Below are positions 39,700-51,265 of a DNA stretch of 64,000 bases, one piece after another. The stretch lies in contig NC_134031.1 in NCBI RefSeq assembly GCF_964204645.1, positions 15,311,307 through 15,375,306 of the forward strand. Reading direction: 5' to 3'. The position numbers and the translations under genes were made by a program. Under the pieces are notes generated by a model, which was not told where the DNA came from, made no database searches, and was given only the letters and a program-made list of their open reading frames with translations. Numbering within the stretch: the stretch's first letter is position 1; the number at the start of each line of letters is the position of its first letter. The stretch comes from Tubulanus polymorphus. Lineage: Eukaryota > Nemertea > Palaeonemertea > Tubulaniformes > Tubulanidae.

Positions 39700-40726
39700 G
39701 AGTGCGAGTCCTCATTCACTGACTGAACTTAGATGCAATGTTTATAGTTTAGATGATAATCCTCGACAGCAATTAAACTAGAAATTACTCGAGTCTGATT
39801 TCAAATGTTTTGATGTTACGTGACTCTTATATCGTATTCTGATAACAAAAATATCTACAAATCGAAGTAGAACATGAAAATTTGTTACGTTTAGCTAATG
39901 AGGTAAATTATGTATTCTAAACCGGCGAATAATTTGAAATATGTACGTAGTTTTTTTTTTGAAGAAGTGGAGAGGGTTATCAATTAATAATGGCTCATGT
40001 CTGATAACGTGAGATGATTTTGATGAAAATTGTCAATCGCAAAAGGTATTCAGCATTTACTCATTCATTCGATAAATTGGCAATAGAATTTTCTAACTGA
40101 CAGTAACCGGTCTTTTCTAAGGTATAAGGTGCATTGAAAATTACGATGGTTCATCTCACAAATTATGAATCGACATCATCATGCCACGTGACTTTAGTTT
40201 TCAGTGGATCCGGATTTCCCACCAGTTGATATCGGTACAAGTTTGGCCTTCAAGCGAGCGTGTTTTCATGTTCGGCGAAATATTATCACGTATGGCTATA
40301 GAATGTTTTGCGTTGATAAATCAACGAAAATCCGATATGATACGTATTATGTGATTAATATTGAATTGCAGAATTACAAGTGAAGTCCAGTTTTCATGTT
40401 AAATAGAATGTAAAATATTTGAAAAGAAAAGATCTTCGAAAATCGTTCATTTCGTTGGGTGAAATAGGTACGTACTAGCTACTGCTGCTGCTGCCACCTC
40501 CAAGAACTATGAAATCCGAATGTCCAACCATTCATTAAACTGTTTTAATCTAACATTGATAACGACCAAACTGGATCTAATTCATTAGTATTTAAAAAAA
40601 TGAAATAATCTTTTGACAAATGGACCCTGCAGTCGTTTTCCGAAGAATCCGAAACTTAAGCCTCCGATCAGCAATGGACCCAACGGGGTTTACAGGATTA
40701 CAATCCATCCTAAACCAAGCGCATAT

Positions 40727-41845
40727 TTAACGAGTAAAAAAGTGAACGAGGAAATATCTTTTGGCGGTTATTTTGAAAAGCGTATTAGTTGAACAGTACA
40801 CGACAAAATTCAACGAGGAATCTAAAATACTCAATAGAATTCCACTTTTTCTCATCACCATGAAAGAATCATGTGAAAAGCTGGACTTCAATCCCAACCG
40901 AGATTCGTGATACGTTATAAGACGGTCCAATGAAGCAGGAATTTCAAACATCATAAACATCAAAACGATAAAAAGAACCATCTTTAAAATCTTCTGCTCT
41001 TTCGAATCTGTAAACGATATTCTGACCGTAGAAGTGGCTAATTCCTTTCGCTGTTTGTAATGATTTCGTAGGATAAATATCATCAGCGCGATGTTTATCA
41101 AAACCAATATAACGAATGGAGAAATAATGCACATGAACATATAAGTGTGGTACGTAAACGCGTATGCAATATTAAAATTGTAATTGAAAGGAGTTCTGAT
41201 AAGTTTAGCTCCAAATGTTCCCATAGTGTACAGTGAGATCTTTCTAAAACAATGCCAAGAGGCTCTAGCAGGAAGATACAGGGGAAAGAAGTAAGGCCAG
41301 TTTAGAAATACCGAGACAACGAAATTGAAAACTGCGAGACAAGTGATTTGAGTTTTGGCCCAAAACCGTCTGAAATACAGCGGGCTAGCGACAACTATTA
41401 ATCTTTCTAAGTTCAATATGACAACAGACCAATTTCTGGCCATTTGAAAAGTGAAGAAAAAAGGCATCGCCCAAATGATTATTTCGTGTCCAAAATACCA
41501 GTCATCGTACCTGTGTATGTGTTCGTAGAGCGATACGTAGATTATGATTGTTCGTAGTGGATAAAGTAGAAACACCGCGATTAGAAAAAGCAAATCAAAC
41601 CACGCGAGAATTATGACTGTCAGATACGTGTCGCTATCGATACGGCGAAAAACTGTAATTGTAGCTGAATTGAGAACTATTCCCATTAACGACGCCGGTA
41701 AATATGCTAATATGTACATATAGACGCTGAAGGTATATTGCCATCTGACCGGTGGGTTGCATTCCGCTGGACCAGGCGTGACTCGCGCAGACGTTATAGT
41801 AGTGATACTGTCGTTATTTGGTTGAAGTAATGTTGAAGTCATCAT
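40727..41845 (-). CDS. Atypical class A GPCR, array copy 3
   Basis: 372 aa, intact. Combines V57 in TM1 (shared with copies 6, 8 and 9) with H198/R201 in loop 2, L215, F278 in loop 3, H325/S334 and I359 in the C-tail (the last two shared with copies 4 and 5). This mix of states suggests conversion between copies. Confidence 0.9.
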   Translation of the reverse strand: MMTSTLLQPNNDSITTITSARVTPGPAECNPPVRWQYTFSVYMYILAYLPASLMGIVLNSATITVFRRIDSDTYLTVIILAWFDLLFLIAVFLLYPLRTIIIYVSLYEHIHRYDDWYFGHEIIIWAMPFFFTFQMARNWSVVILNLERLIVVASPLYFRRFWAKTQITCLAVFNFVVSVFLNWPYFFPLYLPARASWHCFRKISLYTMGTFGAKLIRTPFNYNFNIAYAFTYHTYMFMCIISPFVILVLINIALMIFILRNHYKQRKELATSTVRISFTDSKEQKILKMVLFIVLMFMMFEIPASLDRLITYHESRLGLKSSFSHDSFMVMRKSGILLSILDSSLNFVVYCSTNTLFKITAKRYFLVHFFTR

Positions 41846-42872
41846 GAGTGCGAGTCCTCATTCACTGACTGAACTTAGATGCAATGTTTATAGTTTAGAT
41901 GATAATCCTCGACAGCAATTAAACTAGAAATTACTCGAGTCTGATTTCAAATGTTTTGATGTTACGTGACTCTTATATCGTATTCTGATAACAAAAATAT
42001 CAACAAATCGCAGTAGAACATGAAAATTTGTTACGTTTAGCTAATGAGGTAAATTATGTATTCTAAACCGGCGAATAATTTGAAATATGTACGTAGTTTT
42101 TTTTTTGAAGAAGTGGAGAGGGTTATCAATTAATAATGGCTCATGTCTGATAACGTGAGATGATTTTGATGAAAATTGTCAATCGCAAAAGGTATTCAGC
42201 ATTTACTCATTCATTCGATAAATTGGCAATAGAATTTTCTAACTGACAGTAACCGGTCTTTTCTAAGGTATAAGGTGCATTGAAAATTACGATGGTTCAT
42301 CTCGCAAATTATGAATCGACATCATCATGCCACGTGACTTTAGTTTTCAGTGGATCCGGATTTCCCACCAGTTGATATCGGTACAAGTTTGGCCTTCAAG
42401 CGAGCGTGTTTTCATGTTCGGCGAAATATTATCACGTATGGCTATAGAATGTTTTGCGTTGATAAATCAACGAAAATCCGATATGATACGTATTATGTGA
42501 TTAATATTGAATTGCAGAATTACAAGTGAAATCCAGTTTTCATGTTAAATAGAATGTAAAATATTCGAAAAGAAAAGATCTTCGAAAATCGTTCATTTCG
42601 TTGGGTGAAATAGGTACGTACTAGCTACTGCTGCTGCTGCCACCTTCAAGAACTATGAAATCCGAATGTCCAACCATTCATTAAACTGTTTTAATCTAAC
42701 ATTGATAACGACCAAACTGGATCTAATTCATTAGTATTTAAAAAAATGAAATAATCTTTTGACAAATGGACCCTGCAGTCGTTTTCCGAAGAATCCGAAA
42801 CTTAAGCCTCCGATCAGCAATGGACCCAACGGGGTTTACAGGATTACAATCCATCCTAAACCAAGCGCATAT

Positions 42873-43991
42873 TTAACGAGTAAAAAAGTGAACGAGGAAA
42901 TATCTTTTGGCGGTTATTTTGAAAAGCGTATTAGTTGAACAGTACACGACAAAATTCAACGAGGAATCTAAAATACTCAATAGAATTCCACTTTTTCTCA
43001 TCACCATGAAAGAATCATGTGAAAAGCTGGACTTCAATCCCAACCGAGATTCGTGATACGTTATAAGACGGTCCAATGAAGCAGGAATTTCAAACATCAT
43101 AAACATCAAAACGATAAAAAGAACCATCTTTAAAATCTTCTGCTCTTTCGAATCTGTAGACGATATTCTGACCGTAGAAGTGGCTAATTCCTTTCGCTGT
43201 TTGTAATGATTTCGTAGGATAAATATCATCAGCGCGATGTTTATCAAAACCAATATAACGAATGGAGAAATAATGCACATGAACATATAAGTGTGGTATG
43301 TAAACGCGTATGCAATATTAAAATTGTAATTGAAAGGAGTTCTGATAAATTTAGCTCCAAATGTTCCCATAGTGTACAGTGAGATCTTTCTAAAACAATA
43401 CCAAGAGGCTCTAGCAGGAAGATACAGGGGAAAGAAGTAAGGCCAGTTTAGAAATACTGATACAACGAAATTGAAAACTGCGAGACAAGTGATTTGAGTT
43501 TTGGCCCAAAACCGTCTGAAATACAGCGGGCTAGCGACAACTATTAATCTTTCTAAGTTCAATATGACAACAGACCAATTTCTGGCCATTTGAAAAGTGA
43601 AGAAAAAAGGCATCGCCCAAATGATTATTTCGTGTCCAAAATACCAGTCATCGTACCTGTGTATGTGTTCGTAGAGCGATACGTAGATTATGATTGTTCG
43701 TAGTGGATAAAGTAGAAACACCGCGATTAGAAAAAGCAAATCAAACCACGCCAGAATTATGACTGTCAGATACGTGTCGCTATCGATACGGCGAAAAACT
43801 GTAATTGTAGCTGAATTGAGAATTATCCCCATTAACGACGCCGGTAAATATGCTAATATGTACATATAGACGCTGAAGGTATATTGCCATCTGACCGGTG
43901 GGTTGCATTCCGCTGGACCAGGCGTGACTCGCGCAGACGTTATAGTAGTGATACTGTCGTTATTTGGTTGAAGTAATGTTGAAGTCATCAT
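42873..43991 (-). CDS. Atypical class A GPCR, array copy 4
   Basis: 372 aa, intact. The encoded protein differs from copy 5 at one residue (F215 here, L215 there), so the two are very recent duplicates. Carries Y198, R201, S334 and I359. Confidence 0.9.
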   Translation of the reverse strand: MMTSTLLQPNNDSITTITSARVTPGPAECNPPVRWQYTFSVYMYILAYLPASLMGIILNSATITVFRRIDSDTYLTVIILAWFDLLFLIAVFLLYPLRTIIIYVSLYEHIHRYDDWYFGHEIIIWAMPFFFTFQMARNWSVVILNLERLIVVASPLYFRRFWAKTQITCLAVFNFVVSVFLNWPYFFPLYLPARASWYCFRKISLYTMGTFGAKFIRTPFNYNFNIAYAFTYHTYMFMCIISPFVILVLINIALMIFILRNHYKQRKELATSTVRISSTDSKEQKILKMVLFIVLMFMMFEIPASLDRLITYHESRLGLKSSFSHDSFMVMRKSGILLSILDSSLNFVVYCSTNTLFKITAKRYFLVHFFTR

Positions 43992-45018
43992 GAGTGCGAG
44001 TCCTCATTCACTGACTGAACTTAGATGCAATGTTTATAGTTTAGATGATAATCCTCGACAGCAATTAAACTAGAAATTACTCGAGTCTGATTTCAAATGT
44101 TTTGATGTTACGTGACTCTTATATCGTATTCTGATAACAAAAATATCTACAAATCGAAGTAGAACATGAAAATTTGTTACGTTTAGCTAATGAGGTAAAT
44201 TATGTATTCTAAACCGGCGAATAATTTGAAATATGTACGTAGTTTTTTTTTTGAAGAAGTGGAGAGGGTTATCAATTAATAATGGCTCATGTCTGATAAC
44301 GTGAGATGATTTTGATGAAAATTGTCAATCGCAAAAGGTATTCAGCATTTACTCATTCATTCGATAAATTGGCAATAGAATTTTCTAACTGACAGTAACC
44401 GGTCTTTTCTAAGGTATAAGGTGCATTGAAAATTACGATGGTTCATCTCGCAAATTATGAATCGACATCATCATGCCACGTGACTTTAGTTTTCAGTGGA
44501 TCCGGATTTCCCACCAGTTGATATCGGTACAAGTTTGGCCTTCAAGCGAGCGTGTTTTCATGTTCGGCGAAATATTATCACGTATGGCTATAGAATGTTT
44601 TGCGTTGATAAATCAACGAAAATCCGATATGATACGTATTATGTGATTAATATTGAATTGCAGAATTACAAGTGAAGTCCAGTTTTCATGTTAAATAGAA
44701 TGTAAAATATTCGAAAAGAAAAGATCTTCGAAAATCGTTCATTTCGTTGGGTGAAATAGGTACGTACTAGCTACTGCTGCTGCTGCCACCTCCAAGAACT
44801 ATGAAATCCGAATGTCCAACCATTCATTAAACTGTTTTAATCTAACATTGATAACGACCAAACTGGATCTAATTCATTAGTATTTAAAAAAATGAAATAA
44901 TCTTTTGACAAATGGACCCTGCAGTCGTTTTCCGAAGAATCCGAAACTTAAGCCTCCGATCAGCAATGGACCCAACGGGGTTTACAGGATTACGATCCAT
45001 CCTAAACCAAGCGCATAT

Positions 45019-46137
45019 TTAACGAGTAAAAAAGTGAACGAGGAAATATCTTTTGGCGGTTATTTTGAAAAGCGTATTAGTTGAACAGTACACGACAAAA
45101 TTCAACGAGGAATCTAAAATACTCAATAGAATTCCACTTTTTCTCATCACCATGAAAGAATCATGTGAAAAGCTGGACTTCAATCCCAACCGAGATTCGT
45201 GATACGTTATAAGACGGTCCAATGAAGCAGGAATTTCAAACATCATAAACATCAAAACGATAAAAAGAACCATCTTCAAAATCTTCTGCTCTTTCGAATC
45301 TGTAGACGATATTCTGACTGTAGAAGTGGCTAATTCCTTTCGCTGTTTGTAATGATTTCGTAGGATAAATATCATCAGCGCGATGTTTATCAAAACCAAT
45401 ATAACGAATGGAGAAATAATGCACATGAACATATAAGTGTGGTATGTAAACGCGTATGCAATATTAAAATTGTAATTGAAAGGAGTTCGGATAAGTTTAG
45501 CTCCAAATGTTCCCATAGTGTACAGTGAGATCTTTCTAAAACAATACCAAGAGGCTCTAGCAGGAAGATACAGGGGAAAGAAGTAAGGCCAGTTTAGAAA
45601 TACTGATACAACGAAATTGAAAACTGCGAGACAAGTGATTTGAGTTTTGGCCCAAAACCGTCTGAAATACAGCGGGCTAGCGACAACTATTAATCTTTCT
45701 AAGTTCAATATGACAACAGACCAATTTCTGGCCATTTGAAAAGTGAAGAAAAAAGGCATCGCCCAAATGATTATTTCGTGTCCAAAATACCAGTCATCGT
45801 ACCTGTGTATGTGTTCGTAGAGCGATACGTAGATTATGATTGTTCGTAGTGGATAAAGTAGAAACACCGCGATTAGAAAAAGCAAATCAAACCACGCCAG
45901 AATTATGACTGTCAGATACGTGTCGCTATCGATACGGCGAAAAACTGTAATTGTAGCTGAATTGAGAATTATCCCCATTAACGACGCCGGTAAATATGCT
46001 AATATGTACATATAGACGCTGAAGGTATATTGCCATCTGACCGGTGGGTTGCATTCCGCTGGACCAGGCGTGACTCGCGCAGACGTTATAGTAGTGATAC
46101 TGTCGTTATTTGGTTGAAGTAATGTTGAAGTCATCAT
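45019..46137 (-). CDS. Atypical class A GPCR, array copy 5
   Basis: 372 aa, intact; last of the five exact 2146-bp units. L215 is its only amino-acid change from copy 4. The spacer upstream has a slightly shorter T tract and a few substitutions, the first sign of the transition to the diverged half of the array. Confidence 0.9.
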   Translation of the reverse strand: MMTSTLLQPNNDSITTITSARVTPGPAECNPPVRWQYTFSVYMYILAYLPASLMGIILNSATITVFRRIDSDTYLTVIILAWFDLLFLIAVFLLYPLRTIIIYVSLYEHIHRYDDWYFGHEIIIWAMPFFFTFQMARNWSVVILNLERLIVVASPLYFRRFWAKTQITCLAVFNFVVSVFLNWPYFFPLYLPARASWYCFRKISLYTMGTFGAKLIRTPFNYNFNIAYAFTYHTYMFMCIISPFVILVLINIALMIFILRNHYKQRKELATSTVRISSTDSKEQKILKMVLFIVLMFMMFEIPASLDRLITYHESRLGLKSSFSHDSFMVMRKSGILLSILDSSLNFVVYCSTNTLFKITAKRYFLVHFFTR

Positions 46138-47137
46138 GAGTGCGAGTCCTCATTCACTGACTGAACTTAGATGCAATGTTTATAGTTTAGATGATAATCC
46201 TCGACAGCAATTAAACTAGAAATTACTCGAGTCTGATTTCAAATGTTTTGATGTTACGTGACTCTTATATCGTATTCTGATAACAAAAATATCTACAAAT
46301 CGCAGTAGAACATGAAAATTTGTTACGTTTAGCTAATGAGGTAAATTATGTATTCTAAACCGGCGAATAATTTGAAATATGTACGTAGTTTTTTTTTGAA
46401 GAAGTGGAGAGGGTTATCAGTTAATAATGGCTCATGTCTGATAATGTGAGATGATTTTGATGAAAATTGTCAATCGCAAAAGGTATTCAGCATTTACTCA
46501 TTCATTCGATAAATTGGCAATAGAATTTTCTAACTGACAGTAACCGGTCTTTTCTAAGGTATAAGGTGCATTGAAAATTACGATGGTTCATCTCGCAAAT
46601 TATGAATCGACATCATCATGCCACGTGACTTTAGTTTTCAGTGGATCCGGATTTCCCACCAGTTGATATCGGTACAAGTTTGGCCTTCAAGCGAGCGTGT
46701 TTTCATGTTCGGCGAAATATTATCACGTATGGCTATAGAATGTTTTGCGTTGATAAATCAACGAAAATCCGATATGATACGTATTATGTGATTAATATTG
46801 AATTGCAGAATTACAAGTGAAGTCCAGTTTTCATGTTAAATAGAATGTAAAATATTCGAAAAGAAAAGATCTTCGAAAATCGTTCATTTCGTTGGGTGAA
46901 ATAGGTACGTACCAGCTACTGCTGCTGCTGCCACCTCCAAGAACTATGAAATCCGAATGTCCAACCATTCATTAAATTGTTCTAATCTAACAGTGATAAC
47001 GACCAAATTGGATCTAATTCATTAGTATTTAAAAATGAAATAATCTTTGGACCCTGCAGTCGTTTTCCGAAGAATCCGAAACTTTACCCAGCGATCAGCA
47101 ATGGACCCAATAATCCATCCCTAAACCAAGCGCATAG

Positions 47138-48259
47138 TTAACGAGTAAAAAAGTGAACGAGGAAATATCTTTTGGCGGTTTTTTTGAAAAGCGTATTAGT
47201 TGAACAGTACACGGCAAAATTCAACGAGGAATCTAAAATACTCAATAGAATTCCAACTTTTCTCATCACCATGAAAGAATCCTGTGAAAAGCTGGACTTC
47301 AATCCCAACCGAGATTCATGATACGTTATAAGACGGTCCAATGAAGCAGGAATTTCAAATAACATAAACATCAAAATTATGAAAAGAACCATCTTTAAAA
47401 TCTTCTGCTCTTTCGAATCTGTAGACGATATTCTGACTGTAGAAGTGGCTAATTCCTTTCGCTGTTTGTAATGATTTCGTAGGATTAATATCATCAGCGC
47501 GATGTTTATCAAAACCAATATAACGAATGGAGAAATAATGCACATTAACATATAGGTGTGATACGTAAACGCGTATGCAATACCAAAACTGTAATTGAAA
47601 GGAGTTCGGATAAATTTAGCTCCAAATGTTCCGATAGTGTACAGCGAGACCTCTCGAAAACAATGCCAAGAAGCTCTAGCAGGAAGATGAAGGGGAAAGA
47701 AATGAGGCCAGTTTAGAAATACCGATACAACGAAATTGAAAACTGCGAGACAAGTGATTTGAGTTTTGGCCCAAAACCGTCTGAAATACAGCGGGCTAGC
47801 GACAACTATTAATCTTTCTAAGTTCAATACGACAACAGACCAATTCCTGGCCATTTGAAAAACGAAGAAAAAAGGCATCACCCAAATGATTATTTCGTGT
47901 CCAAAATACCAGTCATCGTACCTGTGTATGTGTGTGTAGAGCGATGCGTAGATTATGATTGTTCGTAGTGGATAAAGTAGAAACACCGCGATTAGAAAAA
48001 GCAAATCAAACCACGCGAGAATTATGACTGTCAGATACGTGTCGCTATCGATACGGCGAAAAACTGTAATTGTAGCTGAATTGAGAACTATTCCCATTAA
48101 CGACGCCGGTAAATATGCTAATATGTACATATAGACGCTGAAGGTATATTGCCATCGGACCGGTGGGTGCACGCATTCCGCTGGACCAGGCGTGACTCGT
48201 GCAGACGTTATAGTAGTGATACTGTCGTTATTTGGTTGAAGCAATGTTGAAGTCATCAT
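47138..48259 (-). CDS. Atypical class A GPCR, array copy 6
   Basis: 373 aa, intact. N-terminus has ECVHPPVRW (one residue longer). Changes cluster in TM3 (WVMPFFFVFQ), loop 2 (WPHFFPLHLPARASWHCFRE, TIGTFG), TM5 (NYSFGIAY, MLILRNH-type end) and TM6 (FIILMFMLFEIP). The protein is nearly identical to copy 8 (three differences: P/S in the N-terminus, L/I and I/V in the membrane). All class A positions described for copy 1 are the same. Confidence 0.9.
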   Translation of the reverse strand: MMTSTLLQPNNDSITTITSARVTPGPAECVHPPVRWQYTFSVYMYILAYLPASLMGIVLNSATITVFRRIDSDTYLTVIILAWFDLLFLIAVFLLYPLRTIIIYASLYTHIHRYDDWYFGHEIIIWVMPFFFVFQMARNWSVVVLNLERLIVVASPLYFRRFWAKTQITCLAVFNFVVSVFLNWPHFFPLHLPARASWHCFREVSLYTIGTFGAKFIRTPFNYSFGIAYAFTYHTYMLMCIISPFVILVLINIALMILILRNHYKQRKELATSTVRISSTDSKEQKILKMVLFIILMFMLFEIPASLDRLITYHESRLGLKSSFSQDSFMVMRKVGILLSILDSSLNFAVYCSTNTLFKKTAKRYFLVHFFTR

Positions 48260-49187
48260 AAGTACGAGTCCTCATTCACTGACTGAGCTCGATGCAATGT
48301 TCATGGTTTAGATGATAATTTTCGCCAGTAATTAACATGTAAAAACTCCTCGAGTCTGATTTTTTATGTTGAATGTTACGTGGCTCTAATATCGTGTTCT
48401 GATAACAAAAAATATCTACAAATTGCAGTTGAACATGGATATTTGTTACGTTTAGCTAATAAGGTAAATTATGTATTCTAAACCGGCGAATAATTTGAAA
48501 TGTGTAAAAGGACGACATAACATTTTACGTGATGCATTGCGACCAAAACATAAACACAGGATTCGAGAAAAATTAAGGACTTTTTGCACCAGACCGAACG
48601 CTCGTGTGTGCGTGCTTGTTGCGTCGGGGTTATTCTTTAAACGTTTAATGAAATTTCATCATTATCATTTAATTTGATTGTAACTTTATACAAAGTACAG
48701 TATACAAATATCGTTTATCTAATACAAAATATGGCGTAAATGCATACATAGCAGCGAATAGTAATCATATAGTGATTTGGGGGGGGGGGGGTACATGTGT
48801 AGGTTCAAAGGCTACATTTAGGTATCCACATAGTTTGATCAGAATTTTTTTTTGAATAATTGAAGGGGGTTATCAGTTTATAATGGCTCACGTCTGATGA
48901 TGAGATGATTTTGATAATTGGCAAACCGTAAAAGTATTGAATATTCACTCGTCATTCATTCGATAAATTGGCTATATAATTTTCTAACTGGCAACAATTT
49001 GATCCGAGTTCTGAGGTGCATTACGATTGAAATGGTTCAACTCGAATTAATTTTCATTTAAAATGATATAATCTTTTGGCAATGGACCCTGCAGTCGTTA
49101 CGCAAAGGATCCAAATTAAACCCAGCGATCAGCGGTAGTTCTAGTAGGGTTTGCATGAATACAATCCGTCCTAAACCAAGCGCATAT

Positions 49188-50241
49188 TTAACGAGTGAAA
49201 TAGTGAACCAGGAAATATCTTTTGGCGGTTTTTTTGAAAAGCGTATTAGTTGAACAGTACACGACAAAATTCAACGAGGAATCTAAAATACTCAATAGAA
49301 TTCCAATCTTCCTGATTACCATGAATGAATTAAAAGAAATGCTACGCTTTAAAGCGAACTGTGTTTCAAAATAAGTTATAAGACGGTCAATTGAAGCAGG
49401 AATTTCAAATATCATGAACATCAAAACTATCAAAAGAATCATCTTCAAAATCTTCTGCTCTTTCGAATCTGTAGACGATATTCTGACCGTAGAAGTGGCT
49501 AATTCCTTTCGCTGTTTGTAATGATTTCGTAGGATAAATACCATCAGCGCGATGTTTATCAAAACCAATATAACGAATGGAGAAATAATGCACATGAACA
49601 TATAAGTGTGGTATGTAAACGTGTATGCGATATTAAAATTGTAATTGAAAGGAGTTCGGATACGTGTAGCTCCACATGTTCCCATAGTGTACAGTGAGAT
49701 CTTTCTAAAACAATACCAAGAGGCTCTAGCAGGAAGATACAGGGGAAAGAAGTAAGGCCAGTTCAGAAATACCGAGACAACGGTATTGAAAACTGCGAGA
49801 CAAGTGATTTGAGTTTTGGCCCCAAACCGTCTGAAATACAGCGGGCTAGCGACAACTATTAATCTTTCTAAGTTCAATATGACAACAGACCAATTTCTGG
49901 CCATTTGAAAAGTGAAGAAAAAAGGCATCGCCCAAATGATTATTTCGTGTCCAAAATACCAGTCATCGTACCTGTGTATCTGCATGGACGTATAAACTAG
50001 AGTTTATACGTCCATGCAGATACGCGTCGCTACCGATACGGCGAAAAACTGTAATGGTTGCTGAATTGAGAATTTTCCCCATTAACGACGCCGGTAAATA
50101 TGCTAATATGTACATATAGACGCTGAAGGTATATTGCCATCTGACCGGTGGGTTGCATTCCGCTGGACCAGGCGTGACTCGCGCAGACGTTATAGTAGTG
50201 ATACTGTCGTTATTTGGTTGAAGTAATGTTGAAGTCATCAT
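49188..50241 (-). pseudogene. Broken GPCR, array copy 7
   Basis: The 5' part (49963-50241) reads to residue about 74, then about 105 bp coding for TM2 and the first outer loop (about residues 75-109) are replaced by a 48-bp perfect palindrome (49976-50023) that shifts the frame. The 3' part (49188-49985) is open again from IHRYDDWYFG to the stop. TM2 with its conserved Asp is gone, so no normal receptor can be made. The 5' half groups with copies 1-5 and the 3' end (FETQFALKRS, FMVIRK) with copy 9, so the copy is a chimera. Confidence 0.9.
49976..50023. repeat. 48-bp perfect palindrome in GPCR copy 7
   Basis: Two 23-nt arms around AG: the left arm starts GTATCTGCATGG and the right arm ends CCATGCAGATAC. 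The outer CAGATAC of the right arm is native receptor sequence; its inverted copy is on the left. Nineteen central nucleotides (49983-50001, CATGGACGTATAAACTAGA) are the exact reverse complement of 25363-25381. Confidence 0.95.
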
Positions 50242-51265
50242 GAGTGCGAGTCCTCATTCACTGACTGAACTTAGATACAATGTTTATAGTTTAGATGATA
50301 ATCCTCGACAGCAATTAAACTAGAAATTACTCGAGTCTGATTTCAAATGTTTTAATGTTACGTGACTCTTATATCGTGTTCTGATGACAAAAATATCTAC
50401 AAATCGAAGTAGAACATGAAAATTTGTTACGTTTAGCTAATGAGGTAAATTATGTATTCTAAACCGGCGAATAATTTGAAATATGTACGTAGTTTTTTTG
50501 TGAAGAGGTGGAGAGGGTTATCAGTTAATAATGGCTCATGTCTGATGATGTGAGATGATTTTGATGATAATTGTCAATCGCAAAAGGTATTCAGCATTTA
50601 CTCATTCATTCGATAAATTGGCAATAGAATTTTCTAACTGACAGTAACCGGTTTTTTCTAAGGTATAAGGTGCATTGAAAATTACGATGGTTCATCTCGC
50701 AAATTATGAATCGACATCATCATGCCACGTGACTTTAGTTTTCAGTGGATCCGGATTTCCCACCAGTTGATATCGGTACAAGTTTGGCTTTCAAGCGACC
50801 GTGTTTTCATGTTCGGCGAAATATTATCACGTATGGCTATAGCATGTTTTGCGTTGATAAATCAACGAAAATCCGATTTGATACGTATTATGTGATTAAT
50901 ATTGAATTGCAGAATTACAAGTGAAATCCAGTTTTCATGTTAAATAGAATGTAAAATATTCGAAAAGAAAAGATCTTCGAAAATCGTTCATTTCGTTGGG
51001 TGAAATAGATACGTACTAGCTACTGCTGCTGCTGCCACCTCCAAGAACTATGAAATCCGAATGTCCAACCATTCATTAAACTGTTTTAATCTAACATTGA
51101 TAACGACCAAACTGGATCTAATTCATTAGTATTTAAAAATAAAATAATCTTTTGACAAATGGACCCTGCAGTCGTTTTCCGAAGATTTCGAAACTTAAGC
51201 CTCCGATCAGCAATGGACCCAACGGGGTTTACAGGATTACAATCCATCCTAAACCAAGCGCATAG

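Noticed and set aside
48471-48677. 68-codon plus-strand frame, repeated identically at 52599-52805
   Set aside because: Lies in the duplicated GPCR spacer. Identity follows from the recent duplication and the diverged copy near 54650 is not open, so there is no sign of coding constraint.
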